Positions 8,714-17,842 of a stretch of DNA of 64,000 nt are shown here, one piece after another. Origin of the DNA: Pseudomonadota bacterium (GTDB lineage: Bacteria > Pseudomonadota > Alphaproteobacteria > Rhizobiales > Xanthobacteraceae); NCBI GenBank assembly GCA_023404675.1, contig JAEYAW010000031.1:62001-126000 (forward strand), in the 5' to 3' direction. The position numbers and the translations under genes are program-made. The stretch's first letter is position 1. Every line of letters begins with the position of its first letter. The notes beneath the pieces were generated by a model. The model searched no databases. It worked only from the letters and a program-made list of their open reading frames with translations, and was not told where the DNA came from.

Positions 8714-9544
8714 ATGCTGTTTTTCAACAAGAAGGAAAACATCAGGCACAGCTCGGCGGCCGAAGCCCATGCGGAGCTATTCAAGCTCGGAGGTGGCGGA
8801 TGGCCCGATTTCGAGGGGCTGTTGCGCGATATCTATGTTGCGATCATCCGGCGCGGGGATACCGTTATCGATCTTGGATGCGGTGAAGGAACCCACCTCT
8901 TCCAAATGGCTTCCGCCGCCGGCGTGGAAGGACTTGCTATTGGCGTCGAGGCCGCGGCGCCCGTTTACGAAAAATGCCTGGAAGAGCTTCGCAAGAAGCC
9001 GAACCTCCGCCGTGTTGTCGAACTCCACAACGTCGCCGTTTCCGACACGATCGGTTTCGACGATTTCGTTTTCGTTCCGAATGCTCCAGGCCTGAGCGGA
9101 TTCAAACGTCGGCCGGCTGCTTTTCAATATGCCGTCGTTGAGGGAAAAGTCCCCACCCTGCCGCTTGATTATCTTTTCGGGGACCGTTGGAAATCGCCAT
9201 CTTTTATCAAGATGGATCTTTCCGGCGCGGAATATAAGGCTTTGATCGGTGCAACTCATATCCTTGCATCAAGGCCGATTGTCGCCTTCGAATTCAATCA
9301 TGAATACCCCGCCTGCTACGGCTTCGGCGCCGAGGAGTTGATGGCCCGCTTCCGCGAGTACGAGGTTTTCGATCTGCTCGGTTACAAATACGAAGAGCCG
9401 CGACAGTTCACCGCGTCTCAGGTCTGGAATTACATTGCCATTCCCGTCGCCGCCCCGGAGAAGATCAAACGCTCGATCCGGCTTCGAGCGCGGGACTTTC
9501 TTCTGTCCTGTTCCCGAGATCATGCGTCTCTGGCAGCATGGTAA
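8714..9544 (+). CDS. FkbM-family SAM-dependent methyltransferase
   Basis: A 276-residue protein with a Rossmann methyltransferase fold. The SAM-binding motif VIDLGCGEG is at residues 51-59, and an FkbM-type motif IKMDLSGAEYKAL lies in the second half. ATG 8714 is chosen because GGAGAG lies about 6 bp upstream; an in-frame ATG at 8666 has no such site. FkbM enzymes usually O-methylate sugars or polyketides. The target here is unknown and no polysaccharide genes adjoin. The upstream region is AT-rich and the codon use appears less GC-biased than the neighbours, consistent with acquisition by transfer. Confidence 0.82.
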   Translation: MLFFNKKENIRHSSAAEAHAELFKLGGGGWPDFEGLLRDIYVAIIRRGDTVIDLGCGEGTHLFQMASAAGVEGLAIGVEAAAPVYEKCLEELRKKPNLRRVVELHNVAVSDTIGFDDFVFVPNAPGLSGFKRRPAAFQYAVVEGKVPTLPLDYLFGDRWKSPSFIKMDLSGAEYKALIGATHILASRPIVAFEFNHEYPACYGFGAEELMARFREYEVFDLLGYKYEEPRQFTASQVWNYIAIPVAAPEKIKRSIRLRARDFLLSCSRDHASLAAW

Positions 9545-9758
9545 TAAATTACTGTAATCTGCTGGGGAAGCCGTCGCATTTTTGAGATGGTCGGGAAATT
9601 CGCCGCTGGGCCCGTTCCGGCGAGGAGGACATCGCCCGCCGAACGTGCCGCTTTGCCGCAGCTTTCGCCGCCGTCCTCTCCGAAATTTAATCGGGTTCGC
9701 CACTTTCCGGCCCTTGCCGCGTTCCTACATGTGCCGCGCCCTCAAGGAGGAGGACATC

Positions 9759-10619
9759 ATGAACCAGCACGAACGCCAGTTGATCGACGAGCTTTTCGAC
9801 CGTCTCGCCCGTCTCGAAGGCAATCCGCGCGATCCAGAGGCCACTGCGGCCATCGCCGAGGGTATGAGACGCGCGCCGAACGCGACTTACGCGCTGGTGC
9901 AGACCGTGCTGGTGCAGGACGAAGCCTTGCGGCAGGCGGAAGCCCGCATTCAGGAGCTTGAGCAGGCGGCGACTCCATCCTCGCGGCAGGAACAGTCCGG
10001 GTTCCTCGATTCGATGCGTGACAACCTGTTCGGACAGGGCGGCGGTCGCGGCTCGGTGCCGCGTGTGCCTCCGCCGCTGCCTCCGGGTGCCGGCGCGGCT
10101 CCGTCGTGGAACACAGGCCAGGCGGCGAACGCCTGGAATGGCGGCGCTCCGGATCCGCGCGCGGCGGGTTCTGACCCCCGCATGGCCGCGGCCGGCGGTA
10201 TGGGCGGTCCGGCGCCGGGCGGCATGTTCGGCGGCGGTGGCGGCTCCTTCCTCGGCACGGCGGCGGCGGCGGCTGTCGGCGTGGTCGGCGGCTCGATGCT
10301 GATGAACAGCCTGCGCGGCGCGTTCGGTGGCGGTTCGCACGGAAACGTGCAGAGCCTCGGCGACAGCGCAGGGCTTGGCGGCGATAAGTCGGCGAGCCCG
10401 TGGGGCAACACGGCGAACAGCGATCTCGCCAAGGACGCGGGCGTCAACGACATCGGCTCACAGCGTGGCGACGAGCAGCGCGCGGGCCTGTTCGACGACA
10501 ACCGGCAGGACGAGGGAGGCTACGGTCGCGGCGGCGACGGCAGCTACGACACCGCCAGCCATGATGACGACTACGGTCACGATGACGCGTTCGACTACGA
10601 CGACGGCGATTACGCGTAA
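9759..10619 (+). CDS. DUF2076 domain protein
   Basis: A 286-residue protein. The N-terminal part (MNQHERQLIDELFDRLARLE onward, about 90 residues) is the DUF2076 helical region. A glycine-, alanine- and proline-rich middle follows, with a short hydrophobic stretch GTAAAAAVGVVGGSMLM, and the tail is very acidic and rich in aspartate and tyrosine. An excellent Shine-Dalgarno AAGGAGGAGG at 9744-9753 fixes the start at 9759 although the frame is open further upstream. Family members are annotated as putative periplasmic ligand-binding sensors, but no function is established. It stands alone, convergent with hisS. Confidence 0.88.
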   Translation: MNQHERQLIDELFDRLARLEGNPRDPEATAAIAEGMRRAPNATYALVQTVLVQDEALRQAEARIQELEQAATPSSRQEQSGFLDSMRDNLFGQGGGRGSVPRVPPPLPPGAGAAPSWNTGQAANAWNGGAPDPRAAGSDPRMAAAGGMGGPAPGGMFGGGGGSFLGTAAAAAVGVVGGSMLMNSLRGAFGGGSHGNVQSLGDSAGLGGDKSASPWGNTANSDLAKDAGVNDIGSQRGDEQRAGLFDDNRQDEGGYGRGGDGSYDTASHDDDYGHDDAFDYDDGDYA

Positions 10620-10662
10620 GACAGCGCGCCCGATCTGACGACTGATCGACATCACCCTGAGT

Positions 10663-10682
10663 GCCCGGACGAAAGTCCGGGC
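10663..10682. terminator. Hairpin between the DUF2076 gene and hisS
   Basis: GCCCGGAC and GTCCGGGC form a perfect 8-bp stem closed by a GAAA tetraloop, located between two convergent genes. There is no T-run on either side, so it may be a factor-dependent terminator, a transcript-stabilising hairpin or a short palindromic repeat. Confidence 0.4.
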
Positions 10683-10784
10683 TCCAAAGGGTGGTGTCGC
10701 GACCCTGTCGCCGCATCCGTCAAGGCTCGCCGCTGACGCGGCTTCGCGCCTCGCGACGACGCCTCAGCACGTATTGGGCCGCTC

Positions 10785-12275
10785 TTACTTCCCCCAACTG
10801 ACGCCGTGGCGCGCCAGCACCTCGCGCACCTTCGCAACCAGTTCGCTCTCGGCGCATGAGAACTGCGCCGGACGTGTCTCGCGCCATTCCTGATTGGAGG
10901 CGATGGCGGCGGCGGCCTTCGCGCCCTCGATCAGATCCTTGATCTGAATCTCGCCGCGGGCCTTCTCGTCCGAGCCCTGAATGATGACGCAGGGCGCGTT
11001 CCGCCTGTCCGCATATTTGAGCTGGTTGCCCATGTTCTTCGGATTGCCGAGATAAAGCTCGGCGCGGATATCGACGCTGCGCAGTGTCGCGACCATCGCC
11101 TGATAGTCGGCGAGGCGGTCCCTGTCGAACACCGTGACGACCACCGGCCCCGGCTCGGGCGAGGTGTCGAGCTGGCCGATCAGCGTCAGCGCCGCCTGCA
11201 ATCGCGACACGCCAATGGAGAAGCCGGTGGCGGGCACCGGCTCGCCGCGAAAGCGCGAGACGAGACCATCGTAGCGTCCGCCGCCGCCGACCGAACCGAA
11301 GCGCACGGGGCGGCCCTTCTCGTCCTTCGTCTCGATCAGCAGTTCGACCTCGAACACCGGCCCCGTGTAATATTCCAGGCCGCGCACCACGGACGGATCA
11401 ATGCGGATGCGATCCGCCTGATAACCCGCTGCAAGAACCAGCTTCTGAATCTCGTCGAGTTCGCCGCGACCTTCGACGTAGGCCGTGGTGTCGATCTGTG
11501 CCACCGTCTGATCCGTCAGGCTTTGCAGCACGAGCGCGGTCTGCTCCACATTCAGCTCTGCGCCTTTTGTAAAATCGCCCTTGCCTTCCTCGCCGCCGTC
11601 CCAGCGACCGGGACCGAGCAGCTTGCGGATGTCCTCGACTGGAAACTTGTCCATCTTGTCGATGGCGCGCAGCACCGTAAGACGGCGGCCCGCATTGTCG
11701 TCGCCGCCGAGCCCGATGGACTCCATCACGCCGTCGAGCACCTTGCGGTTGTTGACCTTCACCACATACTGGCCGCGCGGAATGCCGAGCGCCTCCATGG
11801 CGTCGGCCGCCATCATGCACATCTCGGCATCGGCGGCGGGAGAGGCCGAACCCACCGTGTCGGCATCGAACTGCATGAACTGGCGGAAGCGCCCCGGCCC
11901 CGGCTTCTCGTTGCGGAATACATAGCCCGCGCGGTAGCTGCGGTATGGCTTCGGCAGATGATCGAAGTTCTCGGCAACGTAGCGCGCCAGCGGCGCGGTG
12001 AGATCGTAGCGCAGCGAGAGCCACTGCTCGTCGTCGTCCTGAAACGAGAACACGCCCTCGTTCGGCCGGTCCTGATCGGGCAGGAATTTGCCGAGCGCGT
12101 CGGTAAACTCGATGGCCGGCGTCTCCACCGGCTCGAAGCCGTAGCGCTCATAGACGGTGCGGATCACCTCGGTCATGCGGCGCGTCGCGCCGATCTCGGC
12201 CGGCGCGCGGTCGGCGAAGCCGCGCGGCAGGCGCGCGCGCAGTTTCTGCGGTTTTTTCGATTTCTTGTCGGACAT
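10785..12275 (-). CDS. hisS: Histidine--tRNA ligase
   Basis: Class II aminoacyl-tRNA synthetase of 496 residues that charges tRNA-His. The N-terminus (RLPRGFADRAPAEIGATRR) is the usual start of alphaproteobacterial HisRS, so the start is ATG 12275 although the frame stays open upstream to 12440. The motif 2 region reads YRAGYVFRNEKPGPGRFRQF, and motif 3 contains GFSIGVSRL with the conserved arginine. The C-terminal anticodon-binding domain covers the last 100 residues or so. It is transcribed leftward, convergent with the DUF2076 gene. Confidence 0.97.
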   Translation of the reverse strand: MSDKKSKKPQKLRARLPRGFADRAPAEIGATRRMTEVIRTVYERYGFEPVETPAIEFTDALGKFLPDQDRPNEGVFSFQDDDEQWLSLRYDLTAPLARYVAENFDHLPKPYRSYRAGYVFRNEKPGPGRFRQFMQFDADTVGSASPAADAEMCMMAADAMEALGIPRGQYVVKVNNRKVLDGVMESIGLGGDDNAGRRLTVLRAIDKMDKFPVEDIRKLLGPGRWDGGEEGKGDFTKGAELNVEQTALVLQSLTDQTVAQIDTTAYVEGRGELDEIQKLVLAAGYQADRIRIDPSVVRGLEYYTGPVFEVELLIETKDEKGRPVRFGSVGGGGRYDGLVSRFRGEPVPATGFSIGVSRLQAALTLIGQLDTSPEPGPVVVTVFDRDRLADYQAMVATLRSVDIRAELYLGNPKNMGNQLKYADRRNAPCVIIQGSDEKARGEIQIKDLIEGAKAAAAIASNQEWRETRPAQFSCAESELVAKVREVLARHGVSWGK

Positions 12276-12348
12276 GGAAAAACAGTGCAAATGCTGAGCT
12301 TTGCGCATGGCCCTATCAGGCGGGGGCCGATGCGGCAAGGCGGGCCAG

Positions 12349-14007
12349 CTAATGCACCAGCACCGCGCCATCGCAGCGCACGCCCGAAACCCAGACATCC
12401 GCCTGCCCGAGCCCGACGCCGAGCAGGCCCAGCACCGCATTGAGAAGCTGGTCGAGCGCGGGCGTCGCCCCGGCCAGAATGCCGGCCACCAGCCCGGTCA
12501 GTCCGCCGAGCGGCACCCCAAGCGGGCCGACCACCACGGTGAGTTCCAGATCGCCGAGCAGGCTGCCGACCAGCGACTGCGTGAAATTAGTGGTGGTGAC
12601 GGTCTTTTTCGTCAGCGCCTGAATATCGGCCGGACTGAACGTCGTCCGCACCGGCGTGGTGTTGCCCATCCCGGCATGCGCCAGCCCTGTCACCTTCACC
12701 AGTCCGAGATCGACAAGCGTGGCGGTCGTCGCAACCGGCTTGGTCTTGAAGTTCGTCATCGCCGACGACGAGATCGTGCCGATCCAGGCATCGACGATGC
12801 CGGGCGTCACCGCCAGCGTCGCCGACGACCGGGCGGTATCCGGAAAAGCGCAACTGACCGAATCCAGCACGGCGGTCCCGGGCGCGACCTCGACATAGAT
12901 CGGCAGGTTCACCGCGCTGACCGAGCCCGAACCGAGCAGTTGCACATTGAGATAGACCCGCGTCTGCGCGGTGTGAGCGCTGGTGCCGTTGGGGCCGACG
13001 ACAAAGCCTTCCGCATTCACCGGCTTTTCGCCGATCGTCACCATCAGCGTGACGCCCGCGATGCCCGGCAGACCGACATTCGCGCCCGCTGCGACCTGAT
13101 TGGCCCCGTTCGCGACCTGCGCGATGGCGGACAGGATATCGAGCACCGATGCGGAAACGTTGACCTTCGGCTTTTGCCCGACCGGCAGTTGCTCGTAGGG
13201 ACCAAGGTCGATCAGTTCGCCGGCCTGGACCGTGGTCGTAATTCCGGCGAGCGCCAGCGAAATATTGGTCAGCGCGGTGGTCGCCTGATTGACGCCGCCG
13301 ACCAGCTTCTGAACCGAAAGCAGCGCATTGACGACCTCGGGCAGCTTGAGGTTGGCCGCCAGCACCTGCTCATAATTCCCCGCGGTCAGATTGGCCTTGA
13401 TCGCCAGTGCGTTGATGAAATCGAGCAGATCGACCTTGGCGTTGAGCAGCGCCTGATAATCCATCACGGAGAGCGAGAGCGATGTCCCGAGCAAGGTGCC
13501 GAGCAGCGAGTTGACGATCCCGCCATTCAGCGCAGCAAGCCGCGAGCCGATCGCAAAGGATGCGACCTGCGTGCTGCTGGCGGTGGCCGAGGCCTGGACA
13601 TCGAAGTTGTCGGTCCCGGTCAGCAGGCGTCCGAAAAACAGCGGCGTCTTCGTTCGCAGGGTGATCCGCGCGGCATTGGGGGAGGCCCCACCTAACACGA
13701 AGCGGGACTGCGGGCCGATGCTGGCATCCGGCTTGTAGACGCCCAGCTCGACGGCCGAAAGCGCGTCGGCCGACAGGCCGTTGCTCGTCACGGTCGCGCG
13801 GGCCGCGTTGGCGGCGTTGGAGATATTGCTGGCGGCGACGATTGCCGCGAGATCGGCGGCGCTCTGCACCTTGCGCCTGTCCGCGAAAACAGTCCCGACA
13901 TCCACACCCAGCGCGGCGAAGCCGCACAGCATGACCATCGTCACGGCCGACATGATCGCGATGTTGCCGCGCTGATCCTCACGGAATCGTCGCGCGATCC
14001 GCAACAT
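12349..14007 (-). CDS. TadG-like pilus-assembly family protein
   Basis: A 552-residue protein whose N-terminus (RFREDQRGNIAIMSAV and the hydrophobic stretch to about residue 40) is the TadE/G-like signal and membrane anchor, followed by DRRKVQSAADLAAIVAAS, typical of TadG. The rest is a long extracytoplasmic region rich in alanine, valine, threonine and leucine that I cannot assign to a domain. ATG 14007 is preceded by GGAGG about 9 bp upstream; the frame remains open further upstream without meaning. It begins 2 bp after the stop of a TadE-like gene. The rest of a tad locus is not in the window. Confidence 0.85.
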   Translation of the reverse strand: MLRIARRFREDQRGNIAIMSAVTMVMLCGFAALGVDVGTVFADRRKVQSAADLAAIVAASNISNAANAARATVTSNGLSADALSAVELGVYKPDASIGPQSRFVLGGASPNAARITLRTKTPLFFGRLLTGTDNFDVQASATASSTQVASFAIGSRLAALNGGIVNSLLGTLLGTSLSLSVMDYQALLNAKVDLLDFINALAIKANLTAGNYEQVLAANLKLPEVVNALLSVQKLVGGVNQATTALTNISLALAGITTTVQAGELIDLGPYEQLPVGQKPKVNVSASVLDILSAIAQVANGANQVAAGANVGLPGIAGVTLMVTIGEKPVNAEGFVVGPNGTSAHTAQTRVYLNVQLLGSGSVSAVNLPIYVEVAPGTAVLDSVSCAFPDTARSSATLAVTPGIVDAWIGTISSSAMTNFKTKPVATTATLVDLGLVKVTGLAHAGMGNTTPVRTTFSPADIQALTKKTVTTTNFTQSLVGSLLGDLELTVVVGPLGVPLGGLTGLVAGILAGATPALDQLLNAVLGLLGVGLGQADVWVSGVRCDGAVLVH

Positions 14008-14009
14008 TG

Positions 14010-14438
14010 CTAAAAGCCTCCATAAGGCACGACAGCCGACCGGGTGATGGTCGTCGACGGCGGCGTCACGACCTGGGGCAACACGCTGTAGATAAACATG
14101 TCGGAAGCGTCGTAGCGCGCGGTGACCACAAAAGCTGTGCCGCCCGAACTCGCGGCCTCGATCGTCAGATTGGCCGGCGCGATCAGCGGGTAACTGCCGA
14201 CGTTCGCTGTGACATAATCGCGGGCCAACGAAACGCGCTCGGTCTCGCTGAGGCCCGCGACCGACGAACGGGCCGCTTCCGCGGCGAGCTGCTGCACGCC
14301 ATGGGCTGTTGCGAGCCAGGAGCCATAGGCAACAATGCCGAACATCAGGGCGATGAAAAAAGGCACGAGTAACGCGAACTCGACGGCCGAGGCGCCATCC
14401 GTGCAGGCCAAAATCCTTTTGTGCCTCAGATCGCTCAT
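14010..14438 (-). CDS. TadE-like pilus-assembly family protein
   Basis: A 142-residue protein with the TadE signature: a short basic N-terminus, DGASAVEFALLVPFFIALMF as processing-site region and transmembrane helix, then a small extracytoplasmic domain. TadE-like pseudopilins belong to Flp/Tad secretion systems. ATG 14438 is chosen because the conserved region begins shortly after it; upstream in-frame starts lack a ribosome binding site. It is the first gene of a two-gene operon with the TadG-like gene 2 bp downstream. Without prepilin, ATPase and secretin genes nearby, its system cannot be named. Confidence 0.87.
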   Translation of the reverse strand: MSDLRHKRILACTDGASAVEFALLVPFFIALMFGIVAYGSWLATAHGVQQLAAEAARSSVAGLSETERVSLARDYVTANVGSYPLIAPANLTIEAASSGGTAFVVTARYDASDMFIYSVLPQVVTPPSTTITRSAVVPYGGF

Positions 14439-14823
14439 GGTAGGAGTGCACCATGCAATCGTAAATTGAATGTTACTCTTTAACACCACATCGCCATGCA
14501 CTTACCTGTGCGCATTGCAGCATGAGTTCCCGAAATACGGGAATCGTCCGGTGGACGGGCATTTCCGGGTCGTTGGTAAATTGCTAACCTATTCGGGCTT
14601 TCGCCACGCACCATGGCCAGAGGGCGCTGACGGGGCCGGTCCTGCCTGTCTCCGGTCGCGTCGCAACCCCCGACAGGCGGCATTGCTCGCGGGGAGAAAG
14701 ATGGCGCGGCCGCGCCGTAATTGCCGTGGCATAGGAATGCCGGGATAAAGTTCCGGGTCACGATACAAGGTGATATCGAATCAGCGATGATGGCATGAAG
14801 TTGGCCGGCGTGCGGCCGGACAG
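14439..14823. other. Intergenic region between divergent TadE-like and EAL genes
   Basis: About 385 bp carrying the promoters of two divergent units. It contains the palindrome at 14527-14543. The part next to the TadE-like gene is relatively AT-rich. No gene, RNA or repeat was recognised. Confidence 0.6.
14527..14543. promoter_or_regulatory. Palindromic operator-like site
   Basis: TTCCCG-AAATA-CGGGAA, perfect 6-bp arms around a 5-bp AT-rich centre, 89 bp from the TadE-like start and about 280 bp from the EAL gene start. The form fits a binding site for a dimeric regulator. No cognate regulator is identified. Confidence 0.4.
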
Positions 14824-16251
14824 GTGCGGTGGATGATCCGGGTTTCGAAGATCTTCGTCGCTGTCTGCATGGTGTTGCTGGCGGCGTCGTTCGGTATTGT
14901 GCTGTTTGCCGCCGCCGGCTTGTCCGCCGTCGCTTCGGTGGCGGCGGCCGCTGTCGCGCTGATCCTGATGGCTCTCTATCACGCGGTCGCGCTGCGCATG
15001 AACCAGCAGGGGGAAGCCAGCGAACAGATCGCCAACCTGTCGCGTGGAACTGCGGATCTCGCACGGCAGGTCGCCGAGATCGGGCGGCGGCTCGCAGCGG
15101 TCGAAAACCGGCTCGGCACGATCGAGAACGCTTCGAAGGAGCGGGATCAGACCGCGCTGGGTGAAATCGGTGAACTCGGCACGCTCGTCAATCAACTCGC
15201 GATGACCGTCGCCGACCACGACGATAAACTGACCCTCGCGCTGGAGCATTCGGCTGCTCAACCATCAGCTGCAGAACTGCGTGCGCCGGAGCCACGCACC
15301 GAGGAGCCCGCAACCATCGCACCGGCTCTCGTGCCCGAACCTGCCAGCGCCTCCAGGCCGCAAAAGCCGCCGGTGCCCGCGAACATCCTTCCGGCGCTGC
15401 GGACCGCCATCGACGCCAATCGGATCGACCTGTTCCTGCAGCCGATCGTGACGCTGCCGCAGCGCAAGGTCCGCTTCTATGAGGCGGTCGCGCGGTTGCG
15501 CGACGAGAACGACGCGGTGATCGCCGCGGAAACCTTCGTGGACGTGGCGGAGGAAGCGGGTCTGATCGCGCGGATCGACCATATGGTGATCTTCCGCTGC
15601 GTTCAGGTGCTGCGCCGCCTGATGGTCCGCAACAAGGACGTCAACATCTTCTGCAACATGTCGGCGGCAACCCTCGCCGACAGCGCGGTGTTCGCCCAGT
15701 GCCTCGACTATCTCGATGCCAACCGGGCATTGGCTCCATCCTTCATTATCGAGTTCAAGCAGAGCACGTTCGATAATCTCGATCTGGCGGAAAGCGAGCA
15801 CCTCGCAGCGCTGGCACAGCGTGGCTTCCGTTTCTCAATCGATCACGTCACCGACCTGCGCCTGGAGCCTCGCGAACTGGCCGACCGCGGCGTGCGCTTC
15901 ATCAAGGTCCCAGCGAGCCTGCTGCTGGACGAACGCCAGTCCTCGGTCTCGAATATCCATCCCGCCGACCTCTCCGATCTGCTCGGCCGCTTTGGCATCG
16001 ATCTGATCGTAGAGAGGATCGAGGGCGAGAGCGCGGTGCTCGACCTGCTCGACTACGACGTTCGTTTCGGTCAGGGTTTTCTGTTCTCCCCCCCGCGTCC
16101 GCTCAAGCCGGAAGCGGCTGCCGTCAACTCGCCCCGGGCCGGGACAAGCGGCGTGTCCGCCTCCGCGAACGCCGGTCCTGCGCAATCCCCCCCGCCGTCA
16201 CGCCCTGCCGGTCTTTCCGCGCTGGCGCGCCGCGCCAGCGGCCCAGTCTGA
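14824..16251 (+). CDS. Membrane-anchored EAL domain protein, probably catalytically inactive
   Basis: A 475-residue protein with two N-terminal membrane segments (about residues 8-30 and 33-56), a probable coiled coil (60-140), an alanine/proline-rich linker and an EAL domain from about 190 to 445. EAL enzymes hydrolyse cyclic di-GMP. Here the signature is E220-A-V. The usual E-x-T/E step reads IIEFKQ, the DDFGTG loop is replaced by IDHVTD, and only parts of the C-terminal E-x-x-E and QG motifs remain. Several metal ligands are therefore missing, so it may bind cyclic di-GMP or a partner instead of cutting it. The start may be GTG 14824 or ATG 14833. Confidence 0.85.
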   Translation: MRWMIRVSKIFVAVCMVLLAASFGIVLFAAAGLSAVASVAAAAVALILMALYHAVALRMNQQGEASEQIANLSRGTADLARQVAEIGRRLAAVENRLGTIENASKERDQTALGEIGELGTLVNQLAMTVADHDDKLTLALEHSAAQPSAAELRAPEPRTEEPATIAPALVPEPASASRPQKPPVPANILPALRTAIDANRIDLFLQPIVTLPQRKVRFYEAVARLRDENDAVIAAETFVDVAEEAGLIARIDHMVIFRCVQVLRRLMVRNKDVNIFCNMSAATLADSAVFAQCLDYLDANRALAPSFIIEFKQSTFDNLDLAESEHLAALAQRGFRFSIDHVTDLRLEPRELADRGVRFIKVPASLLLDERQSSVSNIHPADLSDLLGRFGIDLIVERIEGESAVLDLLDYDVRFGQGFLFSPPRPLKPEAAAVNSPRAGTSGVSASANAGPAQSPPPSRPAGLSALARRASGPV

Positions 16252-16263
16252 GTTGTTTCCGAT

Positions 16264-17121
16264 ATGACGCTCCTGCGCTTCGTCGAGCATTTGCGCGACC
16301 TCACCGGCAATGCCGACATCATTCTCAGCGACGTCTGGGGCGTCCTGCACGACGGCAAACGCGCCTTCCCCGAGGCCTGCGCAGCGCTGCGTTCGTTTCG
16401 CCAGACCGGCGGCACGGTAGTGCTCATCACCAACGCACCCCGCCCCTGGGATTCGGTGCGCGACCAGTTGCGCCAGCTTGGCGCGCCGGATGACTGCTAC
16501 GACGGCATCGTCTCGTCGGGCGACCTGACGCGCAGCTACATCGCCACGCGCCCCGGCATGGGCGTGTTCCAGATCGGCCCCGGCCGCGATCACCCGATCT
16601 ATCACGGGCAGGATGTCAGCTTCGCGCCGCTGGACTCGGCCGATTTCATCGTCTGCACCGGTCTGTTCGACGACGACACGGAAACGCCGGAGGATTATCG
16701 CGGCATGATGGAGCGGGCCAGAACACGCGGCCTTCCCTTCGTCTGCGCCAACCCCGATCTCGTGGTCGAGCGCGGCGCGGACCTGATCTACTGCGCGGGC
16801 GCCATCGCCGAGCTCTACGGCACGCTGGGCGGCGAGGTGATCTATTTCGGCAAGCCTTACGCGCCGATCTACGACGAGGCCATCGCCAAGGCGAAGCGCC
16901 TGCGCGGCAACGGCAAGGGCGAGCGCGTCCTCGCCATCGGCGACTCCGTGCGTACCGATCTCACGGGCGCCAACACCATGGGGATCGACTGCGTTTTCGT
17001 CACCCGCGGCATTCACGCCGGCGACTTCGAGGCGTTCGAGACGTTCGATGACGCGGCAGTCAAGACATTGTTCGGTGAACACAAACCGCCGCTCGCCCTG
17101 ATGCGCGATCTCAGGTGGTGA
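16264..17121 (+). CDS. TIGR01459 family HAD-type hydrolase
   Basis: A 285-residue haloacid-dehalogenase superfamily phosphatase of the class IIA (NagD-like) group. Motif I reads DVWGVLHDG at residue 23, with tryptophan where the second aspartate normally lies, as is characteristic of the TIGR01459 group. Motif II is VLITNAPRP and the C-terminal motif is IGDSVRTDLTGANTMGID. The substrate is unknown; related enzymes act on sugar or nucleotide phosphates. It begins 12 bp after the EAL gene and ends before a strong bidirectional terminator. Confidence 0.93.
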   Translation: MTLLRFVEHLRDLTGNADIILSDVWGVLHDGKRAFPEACAALRSFRQTGGTVVLITNAPRPWDSVRDQLRQLGAPDDCYDGIVSSGDLTRSYIATRPGMGVFQIGPGRDHPIYHGQDVSFAPLDSADFIVCTGLFDDDTETPEDYRGMMERARTRGLPFVCANPDLVVERGADLIYCAGAIAELYGTLGGEVIYFGKPYAPIYDEAIAKAKRLRGNGKGERVLAIGDSVRTDLTGANTMGIDCVFVTRGIHAGDFEAFETFDDAAVKTLFGEHKPPLALMRDLRW

Positions 17122-17169
17122 TGACGGACCACATCGCAGCAACAGGCTGGCAGGCACAGGCTGAACGCA

Positions 17170-17196
17170 AAACGGCCGGGACGAACCCGGCCGTTT
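17170..17196. terminator. Bidirectional intrinsic terminator
   Basis: AAACGGCCGGG and CCCGGCCGTTT form a perfect 11-bp stem around ACGAA. It lies between the convergent HAD hydrolase and CheY-like genes. The A/T ends of the stem give a short T-tract in each direction, so it can serve both. Confidence 0.85.
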
Positions 17197-17225
17197 CCAA
17201 CGAAAAACTGAAGGCGTGAAGCCGC

Positions 17226-17621
17226 TCAGGCGGCGACGTTGTCCGGAAACACCGCGTCGATCTTGCTCTTCAGCGTCGCGGCGTTGAACGGCTTGACGAT
17301 GTAATTGTTTACGCCCGCTTTCTTGGCGGCGATCACGTTCTCGGTCTTCGATTCCGCCGTGATCATGATGAAGGGCGTCGTCGCGAGATTGGGATCGGCG
17401 CGGACTTCCTTGAGAAGCTCGAAGCCGGTCATCGGCTCCATGTTCCAGTCGGAGATCACGAGGCCATATTTCTTGGTGCGCATCTTGGCAAGCGCGGCGG
17501 ATCCGTCGCTGGCGTCGTCGATGTTCTCGAACCCAAGCTGCTTAAGCAGGTTACGGATGATGCGGATCATCGTGTTGTAGTCGTCAACCACAAGAACCGG
17601 CATCGACAAATCAACGGCCAT
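17226..17621 (-). CDS. CheY-like single-domain response regulator
   Basis: A 131-residue receiver domain with no output domain. The acidic pair is D13-D14, the phosphorylation site is D58 in VISDWNMEP, the switch threonine is in MITAES and the conserved lysine is in YIVKPFN. The sequence is very close to the CheY proteins of rhizobia that bind the flagellar motor. No chemotaxis genes adjoin it here, so it is an orphan and could be a motility CheY or another phosphorelay partner. Confidence 0.9.
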   Translation of the reverse strand: MAVDLSMPVLVVDDYNTMIRIIRNLLKQLGFENIDDASDGSAALAKMRTKKYGLVISDWNMEPMTGFELLKEVRADPNLATTPFIMITAESKTENVIAAKKAGVNNYIVKPFNAATLKSKIDAVFPDNVAA

Positions 17622-17842
17622 CGCCCCTTCTCCGAAAGTCGTCGCCCGCAGACCCGCGAGCAGTCTGGTCTGACATTAACGGGCGGTCTTAAACAGCACG
17701 TTAACCCCGGAACCCAGATTGCACGAAACACGGGGCACAACCCGGCGAAACCGGACCGGACTTGACTTCCCGGACGCGGCGCGCATGGTCCCGTGCCACC
17801 CGTCTCGCCTCCGGCGCGCATCCTGAAGTTCCGCATCCGACC

